Assembly: GCF_001046635.1 (NCBI RefSeq)
Contig: NZ_KQ130452.1
Coordinates: 732,668 to 796,667, forward strand
Direction of reading: 5' to 3'
Source of the DNA: Novosphingobium barchaimii LL02
GTDB lineage: Bacteria > Pseudomonadota > Alphaproteobacteria > Sphingomonadales > Sphingomonadaceae
DNA: 64,000 nucleotides
Shown here: positions 1 to 8,958 of the stretch, in pieces
How the letters are laid out: each line of letters opens with the position of its first letter
How positions within the stretch are numbered: position 1 is the first letter of the stretch
Notes under the pieces: model-generated
What the model was told of the DNA's origin: nothing
Database searches by the model: none
Seen by the model: the letters and a program-made list of their open reading frames with translations, nothing else
Position numbers and translations under genes: made by a program

Positions 1-952
1 CGACGTGAACGACGAGGGTCAGCGTGGGCAGATCGATACCGCGCGCGGCAACATCGGTGGCGACGCAGACGCGGGCACGGCGGTCACGAAGTGCCTGAAG
101 CGCGTTGTTACGCTCGTTCTGCGAGTGCTCACCCGACAGGGCAACGGCAGAGAAGCCGCGCTCGACCAGGGTCGCGTGCAGGTGCTTCACGTTGTCGCGC
201 GTGGCGCAGAACAGGATCGCGGTTTCGGCGTCGTGGAAACGCAGCAGGTTGACCACCGCGCGCTCGATGTCGGACGGGGCGACGGTGACGGCCTTGTAGG
301 CGATGTCGCCGTGACCACGGTTTTCACCAACGGTCGAGATGCGCAGCGCGTTCTTCTGGTAACGCTGGGCCAGCGCCTCGATCGGGCGCGGCATCGTTGC
401 CGAGAACAGCAGCGTGCGGCGGCCTTCCGGGGTCGCATCGAGGATTTCCTCGAGATCGTCGCGGAAGCCCATGTCGAGCATCTCGTCAGCTTCGTCCAGG
501 ACGATGGCGCGCAGGCCCGAGAGGTTGAGCTTGCCGCGCTCGAGGTGGTCGCGCAGGCGTCCCGGCGTGCCGACGACGATGGTCGCGCCGCGTTCGAGCG
601 CACGGCGCTCCTTCACGGGGTCCATGCCGCCAACGCAGGTGACGATGCGCGCGCCGGTCTTGGCGTAGAGCCATTCCAGTTCGCGGCTGACCTGCTGGGC
701 CAGTTCGCGGGTCGGGGCGATGGCCAGTGCCAGCGGACCTTCCGAGTAGGGAATGCGGCCATCTTCGAGCAATTCGTCGGCAATCGCGAGGCCGAAAGCC
801 ACGGTCTTGCCCGAGCCGGTCTGCGCGGAGACGACGAGATCGCGGCTGCGTGCTTCGTCCTCGGTCACCGCGGTCTGGACCGGCGTGAGCGTTTCGTAGC
901 CATGCGCTGCGAGAGCCTCGGCGAGAGGCTGGGGGAGGTTTGTAAATGTCAT
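1..952 (-). CDS. DEAD-box ATP-dependent RNA helicase (3' part outside the window)
   Basis: The first 317 codons of a DEAD-box helicase run off the left edge. Both RecA-like domains are largely visible: motif I AQTGSGKT (residues 43-50), motif Ia PTRELAQQ (about 80-87), motif II DEAD (153-156), motif III SAT (184-186) and motif V with ATDVAARGID (about 298-307). Such enzymes unwind short RNA duplexes using ATP, typically in ribosome assembly or mRNA turnover. The gene starts at the ATG on 952-950, and no better start lies upstream. The missing C-terminus would show whether it belongs with DeaD, DbpA or RhlE, so no symbol is given. The family call is very safe. Confidence 0.95.
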   Translation of the reverse strand, partial: MTFTNLPQPLAEALAAHGYETLTPVQTAVTEDEARSRDLVVSAQTGSGKTVAFGLAIADELLEDGRIPYSEGPLALAIAPTRELAQQVSRELEWLYAKTGARIVTCVGGMDPVKERRALERGATIVVGTPGRLRDHLERGKLNLSGLRAIVLDEADEMLDMGFRDDLEEILDATPEGRRTLLFSATMPRPIEALAQRYQKNALRISTVGENRGHGDIAYKAVTVAPSDIERAVVNLLRFHDAETAILFCATRDNVKHLHATLVERGFSAVALSGEHSQNERNNALQALRDRRARVCVATDVAARGIDLPTLTLVVHV

Positions 953-1522
953 AACGGGCAAATGAATCCTGCCGCAGTAAGCGGCCTAATGGAGCGTAGA
1001 AAGGGCTGCGAGGGCACCTTCATACGGCGCCAGTCGGCCGCCCATAGACGAAACCGCGCGAATTTGCGCGCACCAAATTCACTTTCGCGTGAAATCGTTG
1101 CTCATGCCCGCCGTGCGGAGGCTCACTTCCACTCCGGCCAGAGGCGCCGGGAAGGCGGTTTTGCATCCGAATCCTTCTCGGGCAACTGGTCGAAACTAGG
1201 CTGAAATCCGAGCAGGACGTACATTTCCCGCTCAAGGTACGGCGCCGCGTCGCCCGCGCTCATGTCGACCCGGGCGCATTCGCCCAGACCTGGCAGGATC
1301 GTGCGAAAAAGTCCTTTGCGTACAGTGCTTACGCGCATGACAGATACACCCCTGGATTTATTGGCCGGCTCATTGTGCGGGCCGCTAACGATCCGGCGAC
1401 CGGCGATCAAGCCGGCCGGAAGACTGTCATATTCCCGCAAGAGAGGCAACAGGATAGGCCAGCGCCCCGCAGCGCCACATCCGCTTGAGATCGCCGCCCG
1501 TTCATGTCCATAAATATCAGGC
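953..1522. other. 570-bp gap between helicase and sulfotransferase genes
   Basis: This stretch separates the minus-strand helicase from the plus-strand TPR-sulfotransferase, so it should hold two outward promoters. I could not pick out convincing -35/-10 pairs. The only coding candidate is a small minus-strand frame at 1123-1338, listed separately. Longer open frames across this region on either strand lack recognisable protein features. Confidence 0.5.
1123..1338 (-). CDS. small hypothetical protein (71 aa), tentative
   Basis: A 71-residue frame starts at the ATG on 1338-1336. An AGGGG ribosome-binding site lies about ten bases upstream on the minus strand, which is the main reason to take it seriously. 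The frame stays open further upstream, but that part looks non-coding. The product is soluble, with an acidic middle (VDMSAGDAAPYLERE) and a basic tail ending PSRRLWPEWK. It shows no signal peptide, membrane segment or known domain. It could be a spurious GC-rich frame; conservation in related genomes would decide. Confidence 0.35.
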   Translation of the reverse strand: MRVSTVRKGLFRTILPGLGECARVDMSAGDAAPYLEREMYVLLGFQPSFDQLPEKDSDAKPPSRRLWPEWK

Positions 1523-3301
1523 ATGAATCGTAACCCATCCTCAGCCCCGATCGGGGAACTCGTCGCCGCGGACCCCGCCCGCGCGCTTCCCGTGCTGCGA
1601 GATATCCTCCTGCGCGATGGAGATAACGCGCCGGCCTATCGGCTGCTGGGCCGCGCCCTGCGCGCACTGGGCCGGGAAGCGGAGGCTAGGCTGGCGGAAG
1701 CGGAGGCTGTGCGCGCTTCGGCGCATGACCCGGCGCTGATCGCCATTGCCCGTGCCATGATCGTCAATGACCTGCCCGCCGCAGAAGGCCTGCTGCGCCA
1801 GCGGCTGCGCGAACAGCCTACCGATGTCGCCGCGATCCGCATGATGGCCGAACTGGCGGGCAGAATCGGTCGTTACCGCGATGCCGAGGCTCTGCTGCGC
1901 CGCGCGCTGGAACTGGCGCCCGGTTTTGTCGCGGCGCGGGCGAACCTTGCCACCGTGCTCTACAAACAGAACCGCTTCCCCGACGCGGTCAGCGAACTCG
2001 ACACTGTGCTGGCGCAGGGCGGCGATGATGCGGGTAACCTGAATTTGCGGGCAGCCGCGTTGGGGCGGACTGGCGATTACGAGGAAGCCCGGCGCATATA
2101 TGCCGAACTGACCGAGACATTCCCCGAGCACGCAAAGCTGTGGATGAGCCATGGCCATATCCTCAAGACGCTGGGAAACCAGGCGGAAAGCATCGCCGCC
2201 TATCGCCGCGCACTGGCCATCGATCCGGGCCTTGGTGAAGTGTGGTGGAGCCTTGCCAACCTCAAGACCTGGCGCTTCGGAGACGATGACGTCGCCGCGA
2301 TGGAGGCCGCTCTGGCTGGCGGCGGGCTTTGCGAGGACGATCGGCTGCACCTCCATTTCGCGCTCGGCAAGGCACGCGAGGATCGCGGCGAAGCGCCCGA
2401 ATCCTTCGGCCACTATGCCCTGGGCAACCGCCTGCGCCGGGATCAATTGGCATACGCCCCCGAAACGGTGAGCGCGCAGGTAGACACCATGATCGCGGTA
2501 TTCACGCCAAGCTTCGTAGAGGCCCGGCTGGGGGCCGGCGCGCCATCACCGGACCCGGTGTTCATTCTCGGCCTGCCCCGCGCGGGCTCGACCCTGATCG
2601 AACAGATACTTTCCAGCCACTCGCAAGTCGAAGGCACTATGGAACTGCCCGACATCCCTGCCATGGCCATGCGTGAGGCGCAGGCTGCCGGCGGCCGTCC
2701 CCGCGACTGGCCTCAGGCGCTGGCAGCGATGCCGCCTGAGCGCCTCTCCGAACTCGGCTCGGAGTTCCTTGAAAGAACCCGAATCCAGCGAAAGACCGGG
2801 AAACCGTTCTACATCGACAAGCTGCCTAACAACTGGGCCTACCTCGGCTTGATCGCGATGATACTGCCCAATGCGAAGATCATCGATGCGCGACGCCATC
2901 CGCTGGATTGCGGATTTTCCAACTTCCGCCAGCACTTCGCCAAGGGCCAGTCCTTCTCCTACGACCTGGAGCACATTGGACGTTATTACGCCGACTATGT
3001 GCGGGCCATGGCGCATTACGATCGCGTGATGCCGGGTCGCGTCCACCGCGTCATCCACGAGCGCCTGCTGGACGATCCCGAAGCGGAGGTACGCCGCCTG
3101 GTGGCCTATCTCGGCGTACCGTTCGAGGGGTCGTGCCTCCAGTTTTACCGCAACACCCGTGCCGTTCGAACGGCATCCAGCGAACAGGTGCGCCGCCCGA
3201 TCAATCGCGATGGCGTCGGCCAGTGGCGAGCGTACGAGGCATGGCTTGGTCCACTAATTTCAGCGCTCGGAGAGTTGCCCGAGACTTACGCGCGGGAGTG
3301 A
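1523..3301 (+). CDS. TPR-repeat sulfotransferase family protein
   Basis: This 592-residue protein has an N-terminal half of tetratricopeptide repeats (roughly residues 30-250, helical pairs rich in A, L and R). A C-terminal sulfotransferase domain begins near residue 345 with DPVFILGLPRAGSTLIEQ, which matches the PAPS 5'-phosphosulfate loop of the sulfotransferase family. FYIDKLPNNW and DARRHPLDCGFSNF follow, as expected for substrate and 3'-phosphate binding. By family it should move a sulfuryl group from PAPS to an unknown acceptor. There is no signal peptide, so it is probably cytoplasmic. The TonB receptor gene follows 131 bp downstream on the same strand, a pairing common in sphingomonads. 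The acceptor is unknown. Confidence 0.88.
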   Translation: MNRNPSSAPIGELVAADPARALPVLRDILLRDGDNAPAYRLLGRALRALGREAEARLAEAEAVRASAHDPALIAIARAMIVNDLPAAEGLLRQRLREQPTDVAAIRMMAELAGRIGRYRDAEALLRRALELAPGFVAARANLATVLYKQNRFPDAVSELDTVLAQGGDDAGNLNLRAAALGRTGDYEEARRIYAELTETFPEHAKLWMSHGHILKTLGNQAESIAAYRRALAIDPGLGEVWWSLANLKTWRFGDDDVAAMEAALAGGGLCEDDRLHLHFALGKAREDRGEAPESFGHYALGNRLRRDQLAYAPETVSAQVDTMIAVFTPSFVEARLGAGAPSPDPVFILGLPRAGSTLIEQILSSHSQVEGTMELPDIPAMAMREAQAAGGRPRDWPQALAAMPPERLSELGSEFLERTRIQRKTGKPFYIDKLPNNWAYLGLIAMILPNAKIIDARRHPLDCGFSNFRQHFAKGQSFSYDLEHIGRYYADYVRAMAHYDRVMPGRVHRVIHERLLDDPEAEVRRLVAYLGVPFEGSCLQFYRNTRAVRTASSEQVRRPINRDGVGQWRAYEAWLGPLISALGELPETYARE

Positions 3302-3432
3302 ATGTCTGCAGCGCTGAATTGTGGCAGAAATGTCATACATTGCAGCGCACAATCGAGTTTACCCGGCGCTCCTATTGTCAAACCTCATGAATTATGGCGC
3401 CCTCCCCATAGAGTAACTACAGGGGGATACGG

Positions 3433-5826
3433 GTGATTTCTTCGCGTCTGACTTCGCGTCGCAGCGTCACAATCGCGCTGCTCGGCTCATCGGCTCTTGC
3501 TGCAGCGCAACCAGTGTTTGCGCAAAGCGAACCTGCCGGGGAGGATAGCAATGTCATCCTCGTCACCGCGCAAAAGCGTACCCAGAACATCCAGGACGTG
3601 CCTATCGCGATCACCGCGCTGGGCACTGAAAAGCTACGCGAACTGCAGGTCAAGGAACTGCAGGACGCGGTCAAGTTCATCCCTTCGGTCACCATCCAGA
3701 CCATCCAGCCCGGCTTCAGTCAGGTCTATTTCCGCGGTGTCGCGTCCGGTGAGAACGCCAACCATTCGGCCGCGCTGCCGACGGTGGGCACCTATCTCGA
3801 CGAAATGCCGATCACAACGATCCAGGGCGCGCTCGACATCCACGCTTACGATATCGCCCGGGTCGAGGCGCTGGCCGGGCCGCAAGGTACGCTCTACGGG
3901 GCCAGTTCGATGGCCGGCACGATCAAGATCGTCACCAACAAGCCGGACTATTCGGGCACGTACGGCGCCACCGATATGGAGCTGAACTCGGTGACCCACG
4001 GCGACATCGGCGGCGTGGCCCAGGGCTTCGTCAATCTCAAGCTGTCGGACCGTTCGGCCCTGCGTGTCGTGGGCTGGTATCGCCACGACGGCGGCTACAT
4101 CGACAACGTCGCCGGCAGCCGCACTTATCCGACCTCTGGCGCAACCCAGACCAACGCCGATCTCGTCGAGAAGAACTACAACGATGTCGATACCTACGGC
4201 GCCCGCATGGCTCTGGGCATCGAACTGGACGATAACTGGACCATCACCCCGACGCTCATGGGTCAGGTCCAGAAGACCAGCGGCAGCTTCGCGCAGGAAC
4301 GCTCCAGCGCGGTCAGCAAGAAGCTCCAGACCGTCCAGTACAACCCTGAAAGCAGCAAGGACGAGTGGTATCAGGCCGCCCTCACCATCGAGGGCAAGCT
4401 GGGCAACTGGGATTTGGTAGCGACGGGCGGTATCCTCAACCGCAAGGACCACACCGAGTCCGACTATTCCGACTACTCGTACTTCTATGATGCGGTGCTG
4501 GGTTCCGGCGCGTACTTTACCGACAATGCCGGCGACCCGGTCAATCCCAACCAGTACATCCGGGGCAAGGACAAGTATAAGCGCCAGTTCGGCGAACTGC
4601 GCATCACCTCGCCGCAGGAGAACCGGATCCGCCTGATGGCTGGCCTTTTCGCGCAGCGCCAGTCGCACCTGATCAGCCAGGACTATATCATCGACGGCAT
4701 TTCCGATGCGATCACTGTGCCGGGCACCGACAGCGACATCTGGCTGACCAAGCAAAAGCGCGTCGACCGTGACTATGCGGTTTTCGGCGAACTCAGCTTC
4801 GACATCACCGACAAGCTGACCGCCACCGGCGGCGGCCGGCTTTACAAATACAAGAATTCGCTGGTCGGCTTCTTCGGCTACAGCGACGGCTATTCCAGCC
4901 GCACCGGCGTGGCGGCCTGTTTCGCCGAGGCGGTGATCGCCGGGTCGCCCTGCACCAACCTCGACAAGACGACGTCGGACAGCGGCGCCATCTTCAAGGC
5001 GAACCTCACCTATAAACTCACGCCTGACTGGCTGGTCTATGCCACATGGTCGCGCGGCTTTCGTCCCGGCGGCATCAATCGCCGCTCCACCCTGCCGCCC
5101 TACGGCCCGGACAAGCTGGACAACTACGAGTTCGGCTGGAAATCGCAGATCGGCGCCTTCCACTTCAATTATGCGATGTACCGAGAGGACTGGAACAACA
5201 TCCAGCTCTCGTTCCTGGGTGAGAACGGCCTTACTCTGATCCGAAATGCCGGCGTCGCCCAGATCTATGGCGCCGAGTTCGATGTCGGTTATCGCAAGGG
5301 CGGCCTCTCGCTCAGCGCCGCGGGCAGTTACAACGACGCCAAGATCCGCAAGGACTTCTGCGCCATCGCCAACGCCGGTTTCGATTGCTCGCTGGCGGGA
5401 AGCGACGGGGCCGAGAACGCGCTGCTCGCCAAAGCGGGCACTCGACTACCGATCACCGCCTCGTTCAAGGGCAACGCCGTTGCGCGCTATGAATTCCCGG
5501 TCGGCAACTGGCAGGGACACATTCAAGGCGCCGTCAACTATATCGGCAAACGCCGCAGCGACCTTCGCGATACGGAAAACAGCATCAAGGGCAAATTCGC
5601 CGCCTACACCACGGCGGATTTCAGCATCGGGATGAAGAACGATATCTGGCGCGTTGAAATCTATGCCAATAATGTGTTCGACAGCAACGGCGTAATCAAC
5701 AGCTCGGTCCAGTGCCTGGAAACCACCTGCGGCGATCCCGACGGTGTCACCAGCACTGGCGGTGTCTTCTACGACTACGTAATTCGCCCGAGGGTAATCG
5801 GGCTGAAGATCGGCAGGGATTTCTGA
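3433..5826 (+). CDS. TonB-dependent outer-membrane receptor
   Basis: A 797-residue TonB-dependent receptor for energised uptake across the outer membrane. It has a signal peptide ending near VFAQS, a TonB-box-like segment (NVILVTAQKR), a plug with DVPIAITALG and QGTLYGASSMAGTIKIVTNKP, and a long beta-barrel ending in a typical aromatic strand (VIGLKIGRDF). The start is GTG at 3433, preceded by a purine-rich AGGGGGA site. This is the sphingomonad-type receptor class used for diverse organic substrates; nothing in the sequence fixes the ligand. It sits between the TPR-sulfotransferase and an APC permease gene that begins 4 bp after its stop, suggesting one uptake unit. Confidence 0.93.
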   Translation: MISSRLTSRRSVTIALLGSSALAAAQPVFAQSEPAGEDSNVILVTAQKRTQNIQDVPIAITALGTEKLRELQVKELQDAVKFIPSVTIQTIQPGFSQVYFRGVASGENANHSAALPTVGTYLDEMPITTIQGALDIHAYDIARVEALAGPQGTLYGASSMAGTIKIVTNKPDYSGTYGATDMELNSVTHGDIGGVAQGFVNLKLSDRSALRVVGWYRHDGGYIDNVAGSRTYPTSGATQTNADLVEKNYNDVDTYGARMALGIELDDNWTITPTLMGQVQKTSGSFAQERSSAVSKKLQTVQYNPESSKDEWYQAALTIEGKLGNWDLVATGGILNRKDHTESDYSDYSYFYDAVLGSGAYFTDNAGDPVNPNQYIRGKDKYKRQFGELRITSPQENRIRLMAGLFAQRQSHLISQDYIIDGISDAITVPGTDSDIWLTKQKRVDRDYAVFGELSFDITDKLTATGGGRLYKYKNSLVGFFGYSDGYSSRTGVAACFAEAVIAGSPCTNLDKTTSDSGAIFKANLTYKLTPDWLVYATWSRGFRPGGINRRSTLPPYGPDKLDNYEFGWKSQIGAFHFNYAMYREDWNNIQLSFLGENGLTLIRNAGVAQIYGAEFDVGYRKGGLSLSAAGSYNDAKIRKDFCAIANAGFDCSLAGSDGAENALLAKAGTRLPITASFKGNAVARYEFPVGNWQGHIQGAVNYIGKRRSDLRDTENSIKGKFAAYTTADFSIGMKNDIWRVEIYANNVFDSNGVINSSVQCLETTCGDPDGVTSTGGVFYDYVIRPRVIGLKIGRDF

Positions 5827-5830
5827 GCCT

Positions 5831-7126
5831 TTGAACTTCAGGAGAGAAAAGCACGCCGGGGTGGCCGATGGCCGCCTTGGCCTTGTGGCGGCAATGGCGC
5901 TGGTCATGGGCAACATGATCGGCTCCGGCGTGTTCCTCCTGCCCGCAACGCTCGCCCCGTTCGGATGGAACGCGGTGGCCGGGTGGGTCCTGACGACGGC
6001 AGGTGCTGTGGTTCTGGCGCTCGTCCTCGCCCGGCTGACCCGCGCCCTGCCCGAAGCCGGCAGCCCGTCGGGGTTCGTGACGGCCGCGTTCGGGCCGACC
6101 GCGGGGTTTTTCATCAGCTGGATCTATCTCGTTTCGGTCTGGACCACGGTAGCCACGATCGCGGTGGCGGCGGTGAGCTACCTGTCGAACATGTTTCCTG
6201 CTCTTTCGGCACAGGCGTTCCGCCCTGCGCTGGCGGCGCTCGTGCTGGTCTGGGGGCTGGCACTGGTCAATCTTCGCGGCGTGAAGGCGGCTGGGAATTT
6301 CCAGATCGTAACGACCGCGGTCAAGATCATTCCATTAGTGGTCGTCATCGCCATCGCCGCCGTGCTGTTCGCCACCGGCAAGGCGCAGGTCTTGCCGGTA
6401 GATGCCGTTCCGGTGAAGCCCGCCTCGATCAATGCCGCCGCCACGCTTACACTATGGGCGCTGCTAGGCTTCGAATCTGCTAGCATCGCCGCTGCCCGGG
6501 TGCGCAATCCCAAGGTCAATATCGCGCGCGCCACGCTATGGGGAACGGCGTTGACCGGCGGGCTCTATCTACTGGTCTGTTCGTCCATCGCGCTGCTGCT
6601 GCCAATGCAGGTGGCGGCGGCATCGCCTGCGCCTTTCGCCACGTTCGTTGCGCGGTACTGGAATCCGGCTGCAGCTGCGATGGTGACTGTCTTCGCGGTC
6701 GTCAGCTGCATCGGCGCGCTGAACGGGTGGACCCTGCTGCAGGCGGAGATGGCGCGCGACATGGCGGAGCGCCGCCTGCTGCCGAAATGGTTCAGTGCCA
6801 CCGATGCGCGCGGAACGCCGTTGCGCGCGATGCTGATCTCGACCGGCATCGCCAGCCTGTTCGTCGCCATGAACGGCTCGCGGTCGATGCAGGGGCTGTT
6901 CGAATACCTGCTGCTGCTGTCCACTTCGGCGACGCTGTGGCTTTACCTCGCCTGCACGCTGGCTGCCTGGCGCTTGCGTATCGGGCGCGTTCTGGCACTG
7001 GTCGGCGCGGTCTATGCGCTGTGGACGCTATGGGGCGCGGGCATCGGTGCCAGCGGCATGAGCTTCATTCTGATGGCGCTGGGTCTTCCGGTCTGGTTGT
7101 GGATGCGCTGTCGCGAGCGGATCTAG
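5831..7126 (+). CDS. APC-family amino acid/polyamine permease (AdiC-like)
   Basis: A 431-residue inner-membrane transporter with about twelve hydrophobic segments. The N-terminal signature GNMIGSGVFLLPATLAPFGW closely resembles the substrate-binding loop of the AdiC/basic amino acid antiporter branch of the APC superfamily, and LWALLGFESASIAAARVRNP matches the TM6 region. The first possible start is TTG at 5831. A GTG at 5861 is also possible because GGAGAG (5841-5846) lies 14 bp ahead of it, so the first ten residues are uncertain. It probably moves the product released after uptake by the TonB receptor just upstream, but the substrate is not identifiable. The stop overlaps the convergent TetR stop by 4 bp. 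Confidence 0.9.
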   Translation: MNFRREKHAGVADGRLGLVAAMALVMGNMIGSGVFLLPATLAPFGWNAVAGWVLTTAGAVVLALVLARLTRALPEAGSPSGFVTAAFGPTAGFFISWIYLVSVWTTVATIAVAAVSYLSNMFPALSAQAFRPALAALVLVWGLALVNLRGVKAAGNFQIVTTAVKIIPLVVVIAIAAVLFATGKAQVLPVDAVPVKPASINAAATLTLWALLGFESASIAAARVRNPKVNIARATLWGTALTGGLYLLVCSSIALLLPMQVAAASPAPFATFVARYWNPAAAAMVTVFAVVSCIGALNGWTLLQAEMARDMAERRLLPKWFSATDARGTPLRAMLISTGIASLFVAMNGSRSMQGLFEYLLLLSTSATLWLYLACTLAAWRLRIGRVLALVGAVYALWTLWGAGIGASGMSFILMALGLPVWLWMRCRERI

Positions 7127-7734
7127 AGTAATGCGTCGAGCCATTTTTCAACCAGCCCTTCGGCCTCCAGCGGCGTAAAAGGCGCATGGCCAAGGCTCAG
7201 TTCCAGCCATAAGCCGTCGATCAGCGCCGTAAGCGCCACCGCCTGAAGCCGCGCATCTGAAAGGTCCGGGCGCAGCGCAAGGATCAGGTCCTGGATACCG
7301 CCCCGAAACTCGCCGTAGATTTCGCCGTGAAGCGCGCCGATATCGCCGTCCACGGGCGTCATGCTCCAGAACGCCAGCCATGTTGCCAGCAGTTCGGGAT
7401 CGGCGATGGGGGAACGAAAGCTGGCGGTTAGATAGGCAAGCAACCGGGCGCGCGGGTCATCGCCCGCACCGGCCACCGCCTCCTCCAGCGCATGCGAAAC
7501 GCGCAGCCCGGTCCAGCGATAGGCCTCGGCAATCGCCTGCCCCACACCGCCGAAGTAGTGCCGCAGCAACCCCGGCGAGACCCCCGCCGCCGCGCAGATC
7601 GTGCGCACCGAAGTACCTCCGGCGCCGTTCTTCGCAAGGCACCGCGCGGTAGCTTCGATGAGGCTCTGCCGTCGCTCGTCCGGATCGGAGCGCCGCCGGA
7701 ACGTGGGCGCGGTGGAGGATTGATGCTGGCTCAT
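7123..7734 (-). CDS. TetR family transcriptional regulator (BetI-like)
   Basis: A 203-residue TetR repressor. The N-terminal helix-turn-helix is plain (RRQSLIEATARCLAKNGAGGTSVRTICAAAG then VSPGLLRHYFGG, residues about 20-65). The C-terminal part resembles the BetI branch (LATWLAFWSMTP; ALTALIDGLWLELSLG), a branch whose known members control choline-glycine betaine genes. The start is the ATG on 7734-7732; the open frame runs much further upstream, but only across the divergent gene. It lies back to back with the Rieske oxygenase with 36 bp between start codons, and that gap carries a strong palindrome. It therefore most likely represses both itself and the oxygenase pair. The inducer is unknown. 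Confidence 0.9.
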   Translation of the reverse strand: MSQHQSSTAPTFRRRSDPDERRQSLIEATARCLAKNGAGGTSVRTICAAAGVSPGLLRHYFGGVGQAIAEAYRWTGLRVSHALEEAVAGAGDDPRARLLAYLTASFRSPIADPELLATWLAFWSMTPVDGDIGALHGEIYGEFRGGIQDLILALRPDLSDARLQAVALTALIDGLWLELSLGHAPFTPLEAEGLVEKWLDALL

Positions 7735-7737
7735 GAT

Positions 7738-7761
7738 CTTGTTATACGACCGTATAGCAAG
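7738..7761. promoter_or_regulatory. TetR operator candidate (near-perfect palindrome)
   Basis: The central arms TATACG and CGTATA are separated by AC (7743-7756). Outside them, after one mismatched base on each side, the outer arms CTTG (7738-7741) and CAAG (7758-7761) match again. The whole 24-bp element fills most of the 36-bp gap between the TetR start (7734) and the Rieske start (7771). It overlaps the Rieske ribosome-binding site AAGGAG (7759-7764). Size and symmetry fit a TetR-family dimer site. Confidence 0.75.
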
Positions 7762-7770
7762 GAGCCGAAG

Positions 7771-8958
7771 ATGGCAACGAAGGCTGCCCATCACACCATG
7801 ACCGATCCGCTGGAAGGCTGGAGTCTGCCGGCCTGGACCTACTCCGACCCGGATTTCTTCAAGGCCGAGAAAGAACGGATCTTTGCCCCCAGTTGGCAGG
7901 TCGTCTGCCACGAAAGCGACGTGCCGGCCGTAGGTGACTGGCACACCCTCGACTATCTGGACGAAAGCGTCATCGTCGTGCGGGGCGTCGACGGCACCCT
8001 GCGCGCCTTCACCAACGTCTGCCGCCACCGTGGCTCTCGCCTGGTCGACGGTGCCAGCGGCTGCACGAAGAAGCTGGTGTGTCCTTACCACGCCTGGGTC
8101 TACGACCTTGATGGCCGCCTCTCCGGGGTTCCCGACAGTGCCAGCTACCCCGCCTTCGAGCGCGCCCGGCATGGGCTGTCGCCGGTCCAGATCGACGTGT
8201 GGCGCGGTTTCATCTTCGTTCGCCTCGTCGACGACGGCGGCCCCTCCGTGGGCGAGATGATGGCGCCTTACGAGGCGATGGTCGCCCCCTACCGCTTCGA
8301 GGAACTGGGAGCGCTGGGCCGCGTCACCCTGCGCGAGCGTGCGGTGAACTGGAAGAACATCGGCGACAACTATTCCGACGGCCTGCACATTCCCGTTGCC
8401 CATCCTGGCCTTACCCGCCTGTTCGGCCGCAGCTACGGTGTAGAGGCGAAGGCCAGCGTCGACAGGATGTGGGGCGACCTGATGGACGCCCCTTCGCGGA
8501 ACTGGTCGGAGCGGATGTATCAGAAGCTGTTGCCGCCCGTGCCGCATCTGCCGGAAGGCCGCCAGCGCCACTGGCTCTACTTCAAGCTCTGGCCCAACGT
8601 CGCTTTCGACATCTACCCCGATCAGGTGGATTTCATGCAGTGGCTCCCCCTCAGTGCGACCACAAGCCTGATCCGCGAGATCAGCTATGTCCTGCCGGAC
8701 GCCTATACTCCCGGCGAAACACGCCGCGAGATGCGTGCCGCGCGCTACCTCAACTGGCGCATCAACCGCCAGGTCAACACTGAGGACACCGCACTGATCA
8801 CCCGCGTTCAGGCCGGCATGGCCTCGCGCAGTTTCTCGATCGGGCCACTGTCCGACAAGGAAGTGTGCCTGCGCCATTTCTGCGCCCGGATCCGCCACAT
8901 CATTCCAGAGGCGCGCTCCGAGCACCGCCCTGCCCCCGGCTGGAGCCCTGCAGCATGA
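7771..8958 (+). CDS. Rieske non-heme iron oxygenase, alpha subunit type
   Basis: A 395-residue aromatic-ring-hydroxylating-dioxygenase-type protein. The Rieske [2Fe-2S] ligands are Cys84/His86 (CRHRG) and Cys104/His107 (CPYHAW). The mononuclear iron site is visible as DNYSDGLHIPVAHPG, giving the D-x3-D-x2-H-x4-H pattern. Relatives hydroxylate or demethylate aromatics and quaternary amines (GbcA, CntA, stachydrine demethylase). The BetI-like regulator makes an amine or betaine-type substrate attractive, but that is inference. The start ATG at 7771 has AAGGAG 6 bp upstream. Its stop overlaps the next start as ATGA, so the two proteins are translationally coupled. No ferredoxin or reductase gene is adjacent. 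Confidence 0.92.
   Translation: MATKAAHHTMTDPLEGWSLPAWTYSDPDFFKAEKERIFAPSWQVVCHESDVPAVGDWHTLDYLDESVIVVRGVDGTLRAFTNVCRHRGSRLVDGASGCTKKLVCPYHAWVYDLDGRLSGVPDSASYPAFERARHGLSPVQIDVWRGFIFVRLVDDGGPSVGEMMAPYEAMVAPYRFEELGALGRVTLRERAVNWKNIGDNYSDGLHIPVAHPGLTRLFGRSYGVEAKASVDRMWGDLMDAPSRNWSERMYQKLLPPVPHLPEGRQRHWLYFKLWPNVAFDIYPDQVDFMQWLPLSATTSLIREISYVLPDAYTPGETRREMRAARYLNWRINRQVNTEDTALITRVQAGMASRSFSIGPLSDKEVCLRHFCARIRHIIPEARSEHRPAPGWSPAA

Noticed and set aside
5-1204. 399-codon plus-strand open frame
   Set aside because: It is antisense to the helicase gene, whose motifs are complete in the other strand; GC-rich codon bias leaves mirror frames open.
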